From Trachythela sp. YZ-2020 (taxonomy: Eukaryota; Cnidaria; Anthozoa; Malacalcyonacea; Clavulariidae), in contig JADLSH010000184.1 in assembly GCA_016169945.1 (NCBI GenBank), forward strand, positions 806,001 through 870,000: a stretch of DNA of 64,000 nt, in the 5' to 3' direction. A program made the translations under genes and the position numbers. Shown piece by piece: positions 47,201 to 57,604 of the stretch (within the stretch, counting starts at the first letter, position 1; each line of letters begins with the position of its first letter). The notes below the pieces were generated by a model that made no database searches, had not been told where the DNA came from, and saw nothing but the letters and a program-made list of their open reading frames with translations.

Positions 47201-47797
47201 GGAAAGCCTTAACAGATATTACAACCCAAATGACAAAGGTCCCAGAGCGTTAGTGCTTATGGGTTAGTTTTTAGTGAAGGAGGGAATCCGATGAAAACCC
47301 TCTAAACGCAGGATAAAAGCAACCAATCTCAACTTACACGAGTTTATCAAGCACATGGAGCAAATCCCACGTCAGGCTTAACTGAGAACTAAGGGGCAGC
47401 GCGCCTTCCTGCAGACTTGCAGAGTATTCGTGTACTAAATCTAGCCACAGTGCCCAAACATACTGTCTACTCGGCATGGTTTTGAACTTAAGGAATGATT
47501 CCTGTCAACCATGGGCTGTTGCGCCCATATAATGAAACATACGTGTTCAGCAAATTTTCAAGTTACAAATCTTCAACCTTAATATATTTCCTACAGCTGG
47601 TTAAAATTTTTTCCACCCCCTGATTATTGTACAGTGTATATTAATGAAATCTATTTAAAACTTCTAGGTTCATGCCAGAAAACGCATTGAGAATGCTATA
47701 CAAGTTTTATCGCATTACAATCGAAGAGGAAACAGCTGCAACTATGTTTCAACGACGAGAACAAGCTTCCTCAGTCGAGGAGAAGAAATCTGAATAA
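44296..47797 (+). CDS. SDR16C-family dehydrogenase, HSD17B11/13-like
   Basis: Six coding exons: 44296-44422, 44639-44722, 45273-45511, 46150-46394, 47012-47137 and 47668-47797; 316 residues, phases consistent. A hydrophobic N-terminal helix (about 5-28) fits ER/lipid-droplet anchoring. The Rossmann fold has TGGGGKIG (42-49), NNAG (119-122), catalytic Ser172, Tyr185 and Lys189 (YCASK), and [19 protein letters not shown] and MIILPKS blocks typical of the 17beta-HSD 11/13, RDH10 and SDR16C5 group. These enzymes oxidise steroid or retinoid alcohols with NAD(P). The third Gly of the usual TGxxxGxG cofactor loop is Lys here. Introns 2 and 3 hold long simple repeats. Substrate cannot be told from sequence. 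Confidence 0.92.
44735..45255. repeat. TATGG-type microsatellite, about 520 bp
   Basis: Irregular mixture of TATGG, TGTGG and TGATG pentamers filling most of intron 2 of the SDR gene. It creates long frames on both strands (for example 44714-45196), which are not genes. Confidence 0.95.
45605..45868 (+). repeat. 110-120-bp dispersed repeat, tandem, intron 3 of SDR gene
   Basis: Two and a half units with GATGACCCTTACTGGACCTC, AGTTTAGAACTGATAGAGC and TTTCCTCCCGTAGTAACACT. The third unit runs directly into the pentanucleotide array. Confidence 0.95.
45869..46092. repeat. TTCAG/CTCAG pentanucleotide array
   Basis: About 44 units; the first part is uniform TTCAG, and the later part alternates CTCAG and TTCAG. 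It lies in intron 3 of the SDR gene, ending 57 bases before exon 4. Confidence 0.95.
46425..46810. repeat. Degenerate repeat in intron 4 of SDR gene
   Basis: Repeats of ATGAGAGTTGATGAGAGTT and CAACTCTCATCAACTTTGAG form imperfect hairpins; related to 13500-13620. CCAATCAG occurs at about 46797. Confidence 0.55.
47200..47462. repeat. Dispersed repeat, related to 41798-42062
   Basis: In intron 5 of the SDR gene; same ordered phrases as the SMNDC1 intron copy. Confidence 0.6.
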
Positions 47798-49184
47798 AAA
47801 AACGTAGCATAGCTTGGTTCACACAAGTGAGATAGGCACAAGCAGAAACACCAAACTGTCAAAAACTTTACCTCTGTGGCTCGGAAAAGAAAGAATTTAC
47901 TTTTGAAATATCTTGTTTCGCCTTATGTTTGGATGTCTGTGCTGTAGATTATGTCACACACTTCGCTGTATCTATAATTGTTTTGCCTTTATAATCTTCT
48001 CTTATGATTGTGTTTATCTCACAAGGGTGAACCAGGCTTATGTCTATTATTACTATTTTTTTTATGATGATAAGTCCCTATGATTTGAAACTATATATAG
48101 TTACAATTGCGAAACATTTTCGCGAAACGCTTTGTTTCGGTTTATAGACTAGAAATTTGAAAAGTAATTAAAGTAAAATTAATGGTAATTATTTAGTTGT
48201 CTGTAGGTAGAACTTGAAACTTTATCCTTGGTAATTTTATTGATATTAATATCTTTAGCACATATCACAAGTATGCGTATATTCTAGTCTTTATAGAACA
48301 GTATATAATCGTACCAAAGAGACCATTCTTCAATTTCGTAAACGTTCCGCGTGTCATTCTTTCACTCCTCTTTTTTTATCACATTCTATCACATGCTAGC
48401 GCGTACAAGCAGCCTTTGAGGCAGGTTTGACGTTTCTTCTCGCCAGCGCCTCTTAGTACGCATTCACAAAACGCATGCACAGAGGACTAGGGACTAGTCT
48501 GTCTCATCGCAAGTCGCAAAGTGGAATGGTACCCTATAAGCTCAGTGACGGACACTGCGGGTGGGGGGCGAAGGAGGGCAACCCGGCCCTGCTGAACCAC
48601 ACATATCAATTACGGCATTATCAAGTATCCACTTATCAGGTCTGCTGAACCATAGTGACAACGGGCGCATGTACGCCGAGCGTACCTATTTTTACCAAGG
48701 TTGATCGGTAAACCTTTTTTGGCAAATCACAATTCCTGCTTTGTAAACTCTATTTCTATAGTTTATTTGCAAAATATAAATGTTAAATCTACTAAATATC
48801 ACATACAAGGACTCTTTCAACGAAGAATTTACATAGTACACGATTAGGAGATGTTTCTCAAATAATAGCCCCCACATATGGCGGCGGTTTACTGTACTAA
48901 AATATAATGCTAATGTGCAACCCTAATATGCTCCAGATGATTCATTAATAGTCCGTTCGCATAACGTCAATATTAATAAGTCAAAACAATGAGCGACTGC
49001 ATGGATGGCATGGAGAACAGTGGGGTTCCAAAACAATGAAAAGACAATGGAACATTGCGATCAATGGATCGTGACTGGATGGTACTATCGTTTTGCTATG
49101 TGTTATACAAAGGGGTATTGAGTTTAATCAAATGTTAGTAAATAGGCAAATTTGGCCAATGCTTGTTTATACCCAATACACAAC
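47798..49184. other. 3' flank of SDR gene and intergenic DNA
   Basis: The 3' untranslated region starts here. CATGTACGCCGAGCGTACCT lies at 48668. No gene supported; the minus frame at 48692-48877 has no domain. Confidence 0.4.
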
Positions 49185-49351
49185 ATTGGATAACTCACAT
49201 GCCTAGCTATTATTGTTCTAGTTTGCGAAAACATGGAATAGAACAAAGGCAACTAAGCATTAGAATGATCTACACGAGTGAATAGCTCTTTGTTCTATTC
49301 TATGTTTTCGCAAACTAGAACAATAGTAACTAGGCATGTGAGTTATCCAAT
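49185..49351. mobile_element. Foldback element with about 60-bp arms
   Basis: ATTGGATAACTCACATGCCT with TTCTAGTTTGCGAAAACAT at left pair with ATGTTTTCGCAAACTAGAA and AGGCATGTGAGTTATCCAAT at right; the loop is about 40 bases. Diverged relatives lie at 34985-35090, 40430-40560 and 58370-58440. Confidence 0.85.
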
Positions 49352-49540
49352 ATTGTGAATTGGTTAGAAACATGATCTTTGAGTATCATGTGCCGTAGTT
49401 TTTGCCTCTAAGCCCCCTATTTTGCCTATAGTTACAGTTTGAACCCATGATCTTTCCCATCAAAATTTTGAGTTATGCGTTATGTAAAAAAAGAGTTCAC
49501 GACACAAACATCGTATTTCAAATCCCTAACCAAAAAACTC

Positions 49541-51535
49541 CTAAATGCTCTGGACGTTTCGTTGCCTTTCATCTCGCATTTTCATGGCTTTCTGTTGTTT
49601 GTTGGTGGAACCAAAGTGTCCTTTCATTTGACCAATAAAGAGACATCGTAACAGAGTTAGGACCATTTCCAGACAGGCTAAACCAACCAGAACCGAGCCA
49701 TATTTGAGACCATCGCGGCCATGTTTCTTGATTCTTTCGTAGTAGTAATAACTGCAAGGAAGAATGATTAACAGTTAAGGTACGTTCACACGTTGTGATT
49801 TGTCGGGCCGATTTCAGATGCACGTTAATGATGTTTGAAAAATACGTGGCAAACGTCATCTGGCGACATCATCAACTGAAAATATTCGTCATTAACATTC
49901 AGCAAAACCTAAAGTCGGCCCGACAAATCGCTGTGTGTGAACGTACCTTAAAGGCACGATAGCGCCGAGTCGGCTATCAGTCATATACGACGAGAGTGAG
50001 TAGAATAACTGTTTTATTATATACACAAGCTCTGGATATGAACAGAACATTTTGGCGTACTTTTTTCATGTAAAACTTGAATTTCCTCTTCATTTAATTG
50101 TCCAAATCTGCCAGCCATTTTTCTACTTTTCTCTACTAGCAGGATATGAGCTAATATCCTGCTAGTAGAGAACCAATCAGATTGCAGAATATAAGCAGCT
50201 TGTGTATAGAATAATTGTAGATATGAAATTCTGGGTGTTGGTGGCTCAATAGTCAGAGCATATGCCTTTGACTCTACTAAACACCGCAGATAGGATTAAT
50301 AGTTATCCAGTATAAATAAAGTTAGTTTAAAGGGACCGGTCATTAATTACAGGGGGGGGGCTGCTGGAAAAGGAGGGGAGGGTCAGATATTTTCATGCAT
50401 GGGAAAAGGGGCCGGGGGTTTTGTGTAAGTGGTATTTGCCTAAAGTTTAAAGAGTTTTTTCTTATAAGATAATAGATCATATGCACTTTAAATGAGGTCT
50501 GTAACTTTACTTATTGGGGAGGGGGGAATAAATTTCACTTTATTTATAGGGGGGGGACAACAAAATTTGATCATCTCATTTTAACAAGCTCCCCTTCCAC
50601 TGTAATTAATGACCGGTCCCTAACACTGGACCAATAAAAAGATCTGGACCTCTAATGAAAACAGTTTAGAACTAATAGAGCTATGCAAAATTTATAAAGT
50701 TAGCTTAGTTTAGGTTTCCTTCTGCAGAAACACTTTACCAACATTGGATAACCCTTACCAGAATAGACCTATCCACTATAAATACAGTTAGTTTAGTTTA
50801 GATTTTTTCCTGTAGTAACATTTGGCTAATAAAGACTGACCCTCGCTGCCCCTACTGGTTCTCTATTGAGAACAGTCGCTATTTCGGTATACCTGACCAC
50901 AATGCATCATGATTGACGATTGTGTCATAATCGATGAAACGGTCAACTTAACTTACGGAATAATTATTGATATTAAAATTTCAGTGCTTTATATACATAC
51001 TCGTTTACATGACGTTCCACAACGCAATGGGCAGGGTCCACTACAAGATAAGGCTTGGGTGGCCTGAACCATTTGTCCCGGTCGAAATCTCTCATCGAGA
51101 AACATAAACATATAACCATTGCGAGACACAACAGGAAATTGATCACGGCAAACGACAATGTACATGCCTAAAAAAGAAAACCCGAATTAAAGATTATATA
51201 ACGATTTGAATAGCTATAGAGCTATCAGAATATATAATCGACAGCAGCTCTAGTAACACATAGCTTTCAACATTGTGACGTACTGTTCCATATCTCGGTC
51301 CATAGTCCAGGGAAACACGGGTGCATAAACCAATACCAGCTGCCACCATGATCTTTTTAACAAAATACAAAAAATATTTTATAGTTATTGATGTCGAGTG
51401 CTATCAACGGGTAAAAATATCACGTCGTGCAAACAACGCATATTCACAACGAGGGGCAAATCACCGATTTAAATCTCGTACACCATCAGAAAAATCACAA
51501 AATAAAAATATCAAAAAAAAAAATCAAAAAAAAAT

Positions 51536-51575
<40 letters not shown>

Positions 51576-53574
51576 TTGAAATTTTTTTAAATATATTTTA
51601 AAAAAGAGTGACACACTCTGAGACTGCATGGATTCTGCCAGCAAATTAAGTGGGTGCAATGCTAGTGCAGACTATGGCGCATGCAAGGTGCAGAAGAGAA
51701 GATTTAAACAGAACAGATGACTAAACTAAATTAAAAATTTATAAATTTATCGTAACTCGTAAGGTTTTTATCAAGTACGATCGTGTACAATGCAAGTTAT
51801 AAAAGTTATAAGAAGATAATTGGTGCCCTTTGATTTTTGTTTGTGCCCTTTTGTTAAAAAATATGCCCTTTTGATAACCGGCATCCTTGAATCGATTTAT
51901 CCTTAGCCTATATGGCCATTAGCTCCACAACTTTTCGTATTAAAATGTTTGATAGTTTTTGAGTTATATATCATGTTGACAGACAAACACTCGCACACAA
52001 ACAAACAAACCTGGAAACATAACCTCAAGGGCTTTACATTTGACCACGTGTACAAGATTGGCCATTTACGCGCCAGCAATCTGGTAGATGTACTCAAATT
52101 TTCAAGTTTTCAAATTACTACGGTCGATCGATCGTGCCATAATCGGAAATCACCAATTAACGATTGTTTGAAATGATAATCGTTTCGCTTCCGATTATCA
52201 AACGAGTGAGAATGACGTCATTAGTTTTGAGCATGGTATTATAACTGCAGAGCTTCGCAATGATTTCACTGCGAGTCAGTAAAAGATCATGATGTCATTA
52301 GGGCAACAATCGCGGCATGGACTGAATCGCATTTTACGTCTTCGCGGTGGTTCCACTCTTCCGTTTCAGCTCAGACACGATCTTGGGCTTGGATCCGACC
52401 CAAGTTCTCATTCTCGGATTTGAAAATTGAAATATCACTCGAAGCAGGTGTTTGGCCAACACAAAATATTTTTCTTGAATAAGTGAGATCAAAAACGCTT
52501 ACAAAATGTCAAAAAATGTACGACTGTACGACAAAAGCTTTTACGACTAGATTTAAATCCCTCGAAGAACTGTATTTGGCAATTATAAAATAAGTAAAAT
52601 AGTTGCAATTCAACTACAAGGGCAAATGCTGTTCATTAGTTCATGTACAAAGTACAATTCATCGACCTATTCTCAGAACTAATGTTCTTCATAAACTATA
52701 AACATTTGTTTTGCCCACAAAATATTTGCAATATCCATTTATCATGTCCTGTACTGTAAATAATATACATATTAAAACCAATGCTCAATATAGACTCGAA
52801 AAATACTACATAAAATTCTCACAAAAAACGATTACAAAAGTCGAAAATGAAAGTACGCCGAAAAGAGAACTGACTAAATCAATGTAATTGCGACACTTCG
52901 ACATAAATTGCTATTCTTTATAGTAAAACGCATTAACATTGTATGTATTAAAACATCAACATAAAGTTGGCCGAAGTCCGATTTAAACCTGTCTTCATTA
53001 TTAGTCGTTTAAACTACCTGAAAAGGTCGACGTTTTGCGGTACTAACTTCCAGACGAAGGGCCTTAGCTTCGCTCGAAACGTCGATTTTTTATCACCTTA
53101 TCTTATTCAAGCAGTTATATAAGACTTAAACGAAAACGGTTTATTATATTAGATATAGGGTAGCAAATATGAAGTCTATAACCCCGTGCCATCGCTAACG
53201 TTTAAGTTGATAACTCGCTAGGATATCTCGAACGCTAAAATATGGGTTTGAATTTTTGTTTAATACTCCCAACTCACTCGATAACTCAATTCAAGTAGAG
53301 CGTCAGCCCAGTCGACTGAATATGCGATTTCAAAACTTTATTATAGAAACTACCTAACTACACTGCATTCCCACGTTCGTATATTAATCCTTTAAGGCTT
53401 TATACTTACGAAAATTCCGATCCATATAGCGAATAAATATTTTGCCACCCAATGACAGACGTATACACGAAACACGACTCCCAAAATCATCATAAGAAAC
53501 CCGACCAATATGCTACAAACGAGCAAAACTTTTATAATTCGCCCATCGTTGCCTTGTTCTTGTCGCCTCATCAT
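49541..53574 (-). CDS. Unassigned four-span membrane protein
   Basis: Four coding exons: 53574-53410, 51352-51284, 51167-51001 and 49751-49541. Borders are GT-AG and phases agree; 203 residues. Hydrophobic helices lie at about 14-36, 46-66, 79-100 and 150-175 (YGSVLVGLACLEMVLTLLRC). The loop after helix 3 carries RDKWFRPPKPY and PAHCVVERHVND, then YYYYERIKKHG before helix 4. The tail is basic and Gln-rich. The layout is tetraspan-like but lacks the CCG motif of tetraspanins, and I do not recognise the family. The start is the first of two adjacent ATGs; exon 2 is supported only by borders and hydrophobic continuity. Confidence 0.75.
49779..49947. mobile_element. 169-bp MITE flanked by TTAA
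   Basis: GGTACGTTCACACG at left and GTGTGAACGTACC at right are inverted; CGGGCCGATTT and AAGTCGGCCCG also pair inside. TTAA lies on both sides (49775-49778 and 49948-49951), as for piggyBac or Kolobok-type elements. It ends 27 bases upstream of the last exon of the minus-strand membrane protein gene. Confidence 0.85.
49955..50215. mobile_element. Foldback element with inner hairpin
   Basis: Inner hairpin TTCTCTACTAGCAGGATAT / ATATCCTGCTAGTAGAGAA (about 50130-50171) is followed by CCAATCAGATTGCAG. Outer strings TATACACAAGCT (about 50021) and AGCTTGTGTATA (about 50198) are inverted. Same layout as 4012-4323. Confidence 0.65.
50290..50900 (+). repeat. 110-120-bp dispersed repeat, tandem, split by a MITE
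   Basis: Copies at about 50295-50330, 50622-50730 and 50760-50870. The first copy is interrupted by the element at 50332-50620. Lies in the last intron of the minus-strand gene. Confidence 0.85.
50332..50620. mobile_element. 289-bp MITE nested in the 110-120-bp repeat
   Basis: GGGACCGGTCATTAATTACA and TGTAATTAATGACCGGTCCC are perfect 20-base inverted repeats. The interior has G-rich tracts near both ends. The flanking duplication is unclear (TAA-like). Confidence 0.85.
51531..51572. repeat. Poly(A) tract
   Basis: About 30 or more A residues at 51541-51570, preceded by ATCAAAAAAAAA runs. Probably the tail of a reverse-transcribed insert in intron 1 of the minus-strand gene. Confidence 0.7.
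51573..53400. other. Long intron 1 of the minus-strand membrane protein gene
   Basis: No separate gene supported. The overlapping frames at 51903-52176 run antisense to each other and lack domains. GGTCGACGTTTTGCGG/ACGTCGATTTTT strings near 53026-53090 suggest a small hairpin. Confidence 0.4.
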
Positions 53575-54050
53575 TGTTGACACTGGCCGACAGGTTTAGC
53601 GTATACTACGAAAGCTTAAAACGTAGTTCTTGCTTTTATCTTGCTTTCTAAGGCTTTGTACGAGGACTGTAAACGAAAACACGCGAAAAAATTACGTTTT
53701 TAGGCCACTATTTTATGCTGCGTTGTGACAAAATAAAGACTTAAAAAGAGCGTTCTTGTAGCAGAATTATTTACTAAAGAATTTATTCAAAGTATGCTAT
53801 ATTTTGCATATAATAACATGCTTCGTTGATAAGCACCAATGAAAAGCGAGTTTTGAGAGTGGGCGAGAAATTGTTCATAGCAAAGAGGAAAAGATACATT
53901 ATTAATAAGGTAGCCTACAGATTTTGTTACGCCCGATCGTTTTGCGCCGTTCCTTTCGCCTGCCAACCTCAGAGTCGGTGCAGACTGCAGAGTGTTTCGC
54001 CTGCTGCACACGAGAGCTTTTGGCTGTGGTACCGACCTCGCGAGGCGGGC
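53575..54050. other. 5' flank of the membrane protein gene
   Basis: Probable promoter region; no motif stands out. Frames at 53787-54107 and 53826-54080 overlap antisense and reach into a MITE, so they are not credible genes. Confidence 0.4.
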
Positions 54051-54251
54051 TTTAAGCCGAGCACACACACTACGATTTGAGTCGGCCGATTTGAGGTTTA
54101 AATGCATGTTAAAACGAGAAACAGTCAGTGGTATCGCAGTGGTTTGATCTGTTGGCTTATTATCTTCGCTCCTCTGCAGTGGCTTTGTTAAATACCATGC
54201 ACCAAAACCACAAATCGGCAGACTAAACTCATAGCGTGTGCGCCCGGCTTA
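54051..54251. mobile_element. Degenerate MITE
   Basis: Left AAGCCGAGCACACACACTAC..GGCCGATTTGAGG and right CACAAATCGGCAG..GTGTGCGCCCGGCTTA form imperfect inverted repeats. TTTAA precedes the left end. Confidence 0.5.
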
Positions 54252-54259
54252 GATATAAA

Positions 54260-54487
54260 GGCAATTTTCCATTACAGCCGCTTTGCCCGCGCGGGCGTAG
54301 CGACCATGTTTCAACTTTCGCTGTAGGTGTCTAGCATGAGATTTTTTGTCCGCTTTACACCTCGCGGACACGCCTGAAAGTTGAACTACATTCAACTTTC
54401 TTGGCGTGCCCGCGCGACTAATTATTCACGTGATTCGAATCGGTCGCTTCGCCCGCGCGGGCAAAACGACCGTAATGGAAAATGGCC
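54260..54487. mobile_element. MITE with GC-rich inverted ends
   Basis: GGCAATTTTCCATTAC and CTTTGCCCGCGCGGGC at left pair with GCCCGCGCGGGCAAAACGAC and GTAATGGAAAATGGCC at right. Flanks are ATAAA and TTAA. A second AACTTTC/GAAAGTT pair lies inside. Confidence 0.75.
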
Positions 54488-54584
54488 TTAATGAAGGACG
54501 AAGGCCCTTTGAAAATTCGTGTCGTTTTCGTTCTGCTTGCAAAGAAGTCCGTTAGCGTTCTTTAAAATACCGTACCGTCGGTGT

Positions 54585-54602
54585 TGTCGTTGTTGTTGTT
54601 GT

Positions 54603-54683
<81 letters not shown>

Positions 54684-54692
54684 CAATGTTGT
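54585..54692. repeat. (GTT)n microsatellite
   Basis: About 35 GTT units with a few GTC interruptions. It yields poly-Leu, poly-Cys, poly-Asn and poly-Thr frames that are not genes. Confidence 0.95.
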
Positions 54693-55468
54693 TGCTGCTG
54701 CTGACCGCATTGGGATTCCCAATGCATTCTTCTCCGACACGATACGATGTTGATTGCGAAAAAAACATGCAACCTGTCAACTAGGTCTATGACCCCGCGT
54801 TGTTTTCATAACATTACCTGTAATATTTTCACAAAACCGATATTTTCATAAAAAATATTGTTTTTCATATCAATCTCTTCTTCTAAGAGATAAGTTGAAG
54901 TTTCGATTCTTAATTGCACAAAGTAATGTAGTTTGCGTTTCCTGCGCGATCAGTTTCCTTCGCAAAAGACGCACGTTTTTTCGTTGCTTACGTGGCCGAA
55001 GAAGACTACACGATATCCCTGTTCTTTCTTGTATTGCTAAACGATTAGAATTTTATATATAGGGTTTTTTCTCGAGTTGGTTTTGCCGCAGTTTTAGTTT
55101 ATACCTGTGGTTGTTTATGTTTTGTTATCGTACACATTCGTAATTAACATTGCCCCAACGTCAGTTACTCTTCACTTCGATAGCGGTTGTAATATCAGCA
55201 TTACAAGGCAAACCAAATTCCCCAGGATCACACACGTCGTAAAGATAATTTATTTCTATATAACCTACAATTTCATAATAATCTACTAAATAAAACGTCA
55301 ACGACGGTTTCTCACAGTGGGGAATTGTGGCTAACATATTTATACGACCTGCATGACGTCATTTAACATTTCAGAATATATAATTATTTGGACCTTAAAG
55401 CGGTTGTATTTCAATTTTAGAAATTATAGCCTATAGGTTGTAGCTCAAGATTACTGCTGTTTGTTCAA
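54693..55468. other. Intergenic DNA
   Basis: No gene or named repeat seen. It would contain any promoter for the ORF at 55469. Confidence 0.35.
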
Positions 55469-55858
55469 ATGGAGCGCCGGTATAATCTAAGACGTATTGG
55501 ACAAAGAAATGGCCCAGGTCATGTGTTGATTATGCATTACGTAGACAATGGCATACACTACTACAAAATCAGTTGTTCTACAGTCCCAGACGTCCATCTA
55601 AGCAACACGGTAAGCGAAGAACGACGCAGAGGAAACACAAACACATTGGAAATAGTTTATCGTGCGGAAGTCAATGAGATGTTTCGTGCTAAAGCAGTGG
55701 TCAAACGTGTTCTTCAGGGAATGGATCTTACAAGAGATACAAATCGGGGAGCTGCTCAAGACTGGTTCTGGTGCAGGAATGAATTAGATATAGAGAATGT
55801 CGGGGTCTTTGCAAATGAAGCAGTCGAAGTACACAATGCTGATCATCCTAGGCAGTAG
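55469..55858 (+). CDS. Unassigned intronless ORF, 129 residues
   Basis: A single open frame starts at ATG 55469. The product is basic at the start (MERRYNLRRIG) and mixed acidic/basic later, with HVLIMHYVDNGIHYYKI and NRGAAQDWFWCRNELDIENV segments. No signal peptide, helix bundle or known catalytic motif is visible, and I do not recognise the family. A second frame at 55797-55994 overlaps its end, so a single frameshift could extend it. AATAAA lies at about 56027. It may be a lineage-specific gene, a decayed gene or a transposon fragment. Confidence 0.4.
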   Translation: MERRYNLRRIGQRNGPGHVLIMHYVDNGIHYYKISCSTVPDVHLSNTVSEERRRGNTNTLEIVYRAEVNEMFRAKAVVKRVLQGMDLTRDTNRGAAQDWFWCRNELDIENVGVFANEAVEVHNADHPRQ

Positions 55859-55994
55859 ACTCCTGAAGAATAACTATAATCGTCGTCGTTCTTTAAACAG
55901 CGTGGAATTAGGCATTAGAACGTCTTTTGTACAACGTGACGGACACTTTTTACGAAATCCAACTTTCTTGCTCGATGATGTGAAATATTTTTAG

Positions 55995-56796
55995 AGTAGT
56001 TCTTGCATGTCTGTCCTATCGTTTACAATAAACGTCGTTTTAAGAAATGGTTTTTGACTTAATGACACTGTACATGATTTCACCCCACGATTAAGTAAAG
56101 TTCGATACAATTCCAAAATAACTGCTTTCACAATTACGTCTTTGAGGGTTTGACGTTGGTTTTTGAAAACTAAAATGTGTGCTTTGCAGTGGCGAAGCCA
56201 GCTGTCATGCAGGTCACGCAGTGCATGACTAAAACTTTCCCCAAAATTGTTTAAAAATCAGTTCAGTAAAATTGTCTAAAATGGAATTACGCTTTATCTT
56301 TGCCTTTCTACGTTCAGCTGCTTTATGCTATATTTTTTTGACATAAATCAATGGTCTTACGCGATATATTTTCGCTGAATATTCTTATGTTATTGATTTC
56401 GGCTTTGTTGCCTTGGCAGTTGGCAACTAAGTAGGGCCTGCATTTTCACATGCATGACCGGTTGCGTAATACGAGTGGAAAACGAGTGCGTGGAATTGCT
56501 GCGTGTTGCCCGCTGCGTGTTTTGGTCATGCATTTTCAGAATTTCATGAGACATAATCTAGCCCTTTTATGGCAATTCTCGTGAAAATGCTTTCTTTGTT
56601 GCGAAGCCGGTATTGTCGGCGCACGCTCGGACAACTGATGAGCTTCTGACATTGAGCGAAACAGTCAAAATTAGATATTATTCTGAATGGGTTTTCCTAT
56701 TTTTGTGTCAACCTTCATTATTGTTCTCTGAAATGTGCAAAATTCTCAACATTTTTTCCTTTATTAGGTCAAGCTATTCCTAAAATTTGATGCCCA
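55995..56796. other. Intergenic DNA
   Basis: Possible poly(A) signal AATAAA near 56027 for the preceding ORF. Otherwise nothing supported. Confidence 0.35.
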
Positions 56797-56943
56797 GGGG
56801 CCAGTTGTATAAAAGTCTTAACTACATTTTAACTACCCGTTTTGTAGTTAAATAGCAGTTCACTGTAAAATTCGCGATTCTGATTGGTTAACTTTCGCAC
56901 TAACTATAGTTAACTTTCACTACTTTTTTATACAACCGGCCCC
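56797..56943. mobile_element. 147-bp MITE with GGGGCCAGTTGTATAAAA ends
   Basis: Left GGGGCCAGTTGTATAAAA and right TTTTTTATACAACCGGCCCC are inverted repeats. Internal TTAACTA/TAGTTAA pairs, and CTGATTGGTTAA (an inverted CCAATCAG) lies near 56880. Confidence 0.8.
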
Positions 56944-57384
56944 AGATTGCTGCAAATGGCAATTCTGGGCCGAGTCAATCAGTCAATATTTCAAAATGGG
57001 TGGCTTCCACTGTGCTTCTACTAAGCACTATCGTGCAGCAGATGATGGTCATCCTCAGGGGCGGACTGAGCGGTCAGGCAATCGGATGTGGACCGAGGTC
57101 CAGATAATTTGGGGGGGGGGCGGAATTACTGACTATTTCCTTTTGCTGAAAATTTACCTGGATTGTATAAGCTATGATTCTTGGTCCCTTTCAAGTGCAA
57201 GCTAGTTACACACTCATATATGGGCCCGGCTTTTATTCCTAACCGAGGCCCAACAATATTTTCATTATATGTAGTAGTCTTGTGTTTAGTGGCAAATATA
57301 TATGAGAGAAATTTAGTTTAATTTGCTTGCTCCTAAGTGTCAACACCCTTTAAGGCAGTTTATAATTAACATTAGCCAGCTTAA
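56944..57384. other. Intergenic DNA with TE fragments
   Basis: CAGGGGCGGACTGAGCGG at about 57057 resembles one end of a known type of hAT-like MITE, but the other end was not found. No gene seen. Confidence 0.35.
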
Positions 57385-57604
57385 GCAAGCGACGTTTTTG
57401 TCAACACGGACGTCAGATTGCCGAGGGGGGACTGGATTAAAAATTGTGTTTGTATCAGTTTGTGGTAATCTTCAACACATATGACAAAACATAAGATTTT
57501 AAAAGTTTTTTGCTTCCTTACACAAGCGCTATGTTGCAAAATGCCGCCAAAATTAGATATACCAATTTTCGGGTGACGTCAGTGTTGACAAAATCGTCGC
57601 TTGC
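57385..57604. mobile_element. 220-bp MITE flanked by TTAA
   Basis: GCAAGCGACG..TTTTTGTCAACAC at left and GTGTTGACAAAATCGTCGCTTGC at right are inverted repeats; GACGTCA occurs just inside each arm. TTAA lies on both sides (57381-57384 and 57605-57608). Confidence 0.8.

Noticed and set aside
53787..54107. Overlapping 106- and 84-codon ORFs on opposite strands
   Set aside because: They run antisense to each other and into a MITE; neither shows a domain.
54519..54784. Poly-Leu, poly-Cys, poly-Asn and poly-Thr ORFs
   Set aside because: All are frames through the (GTT)n microsatellite.
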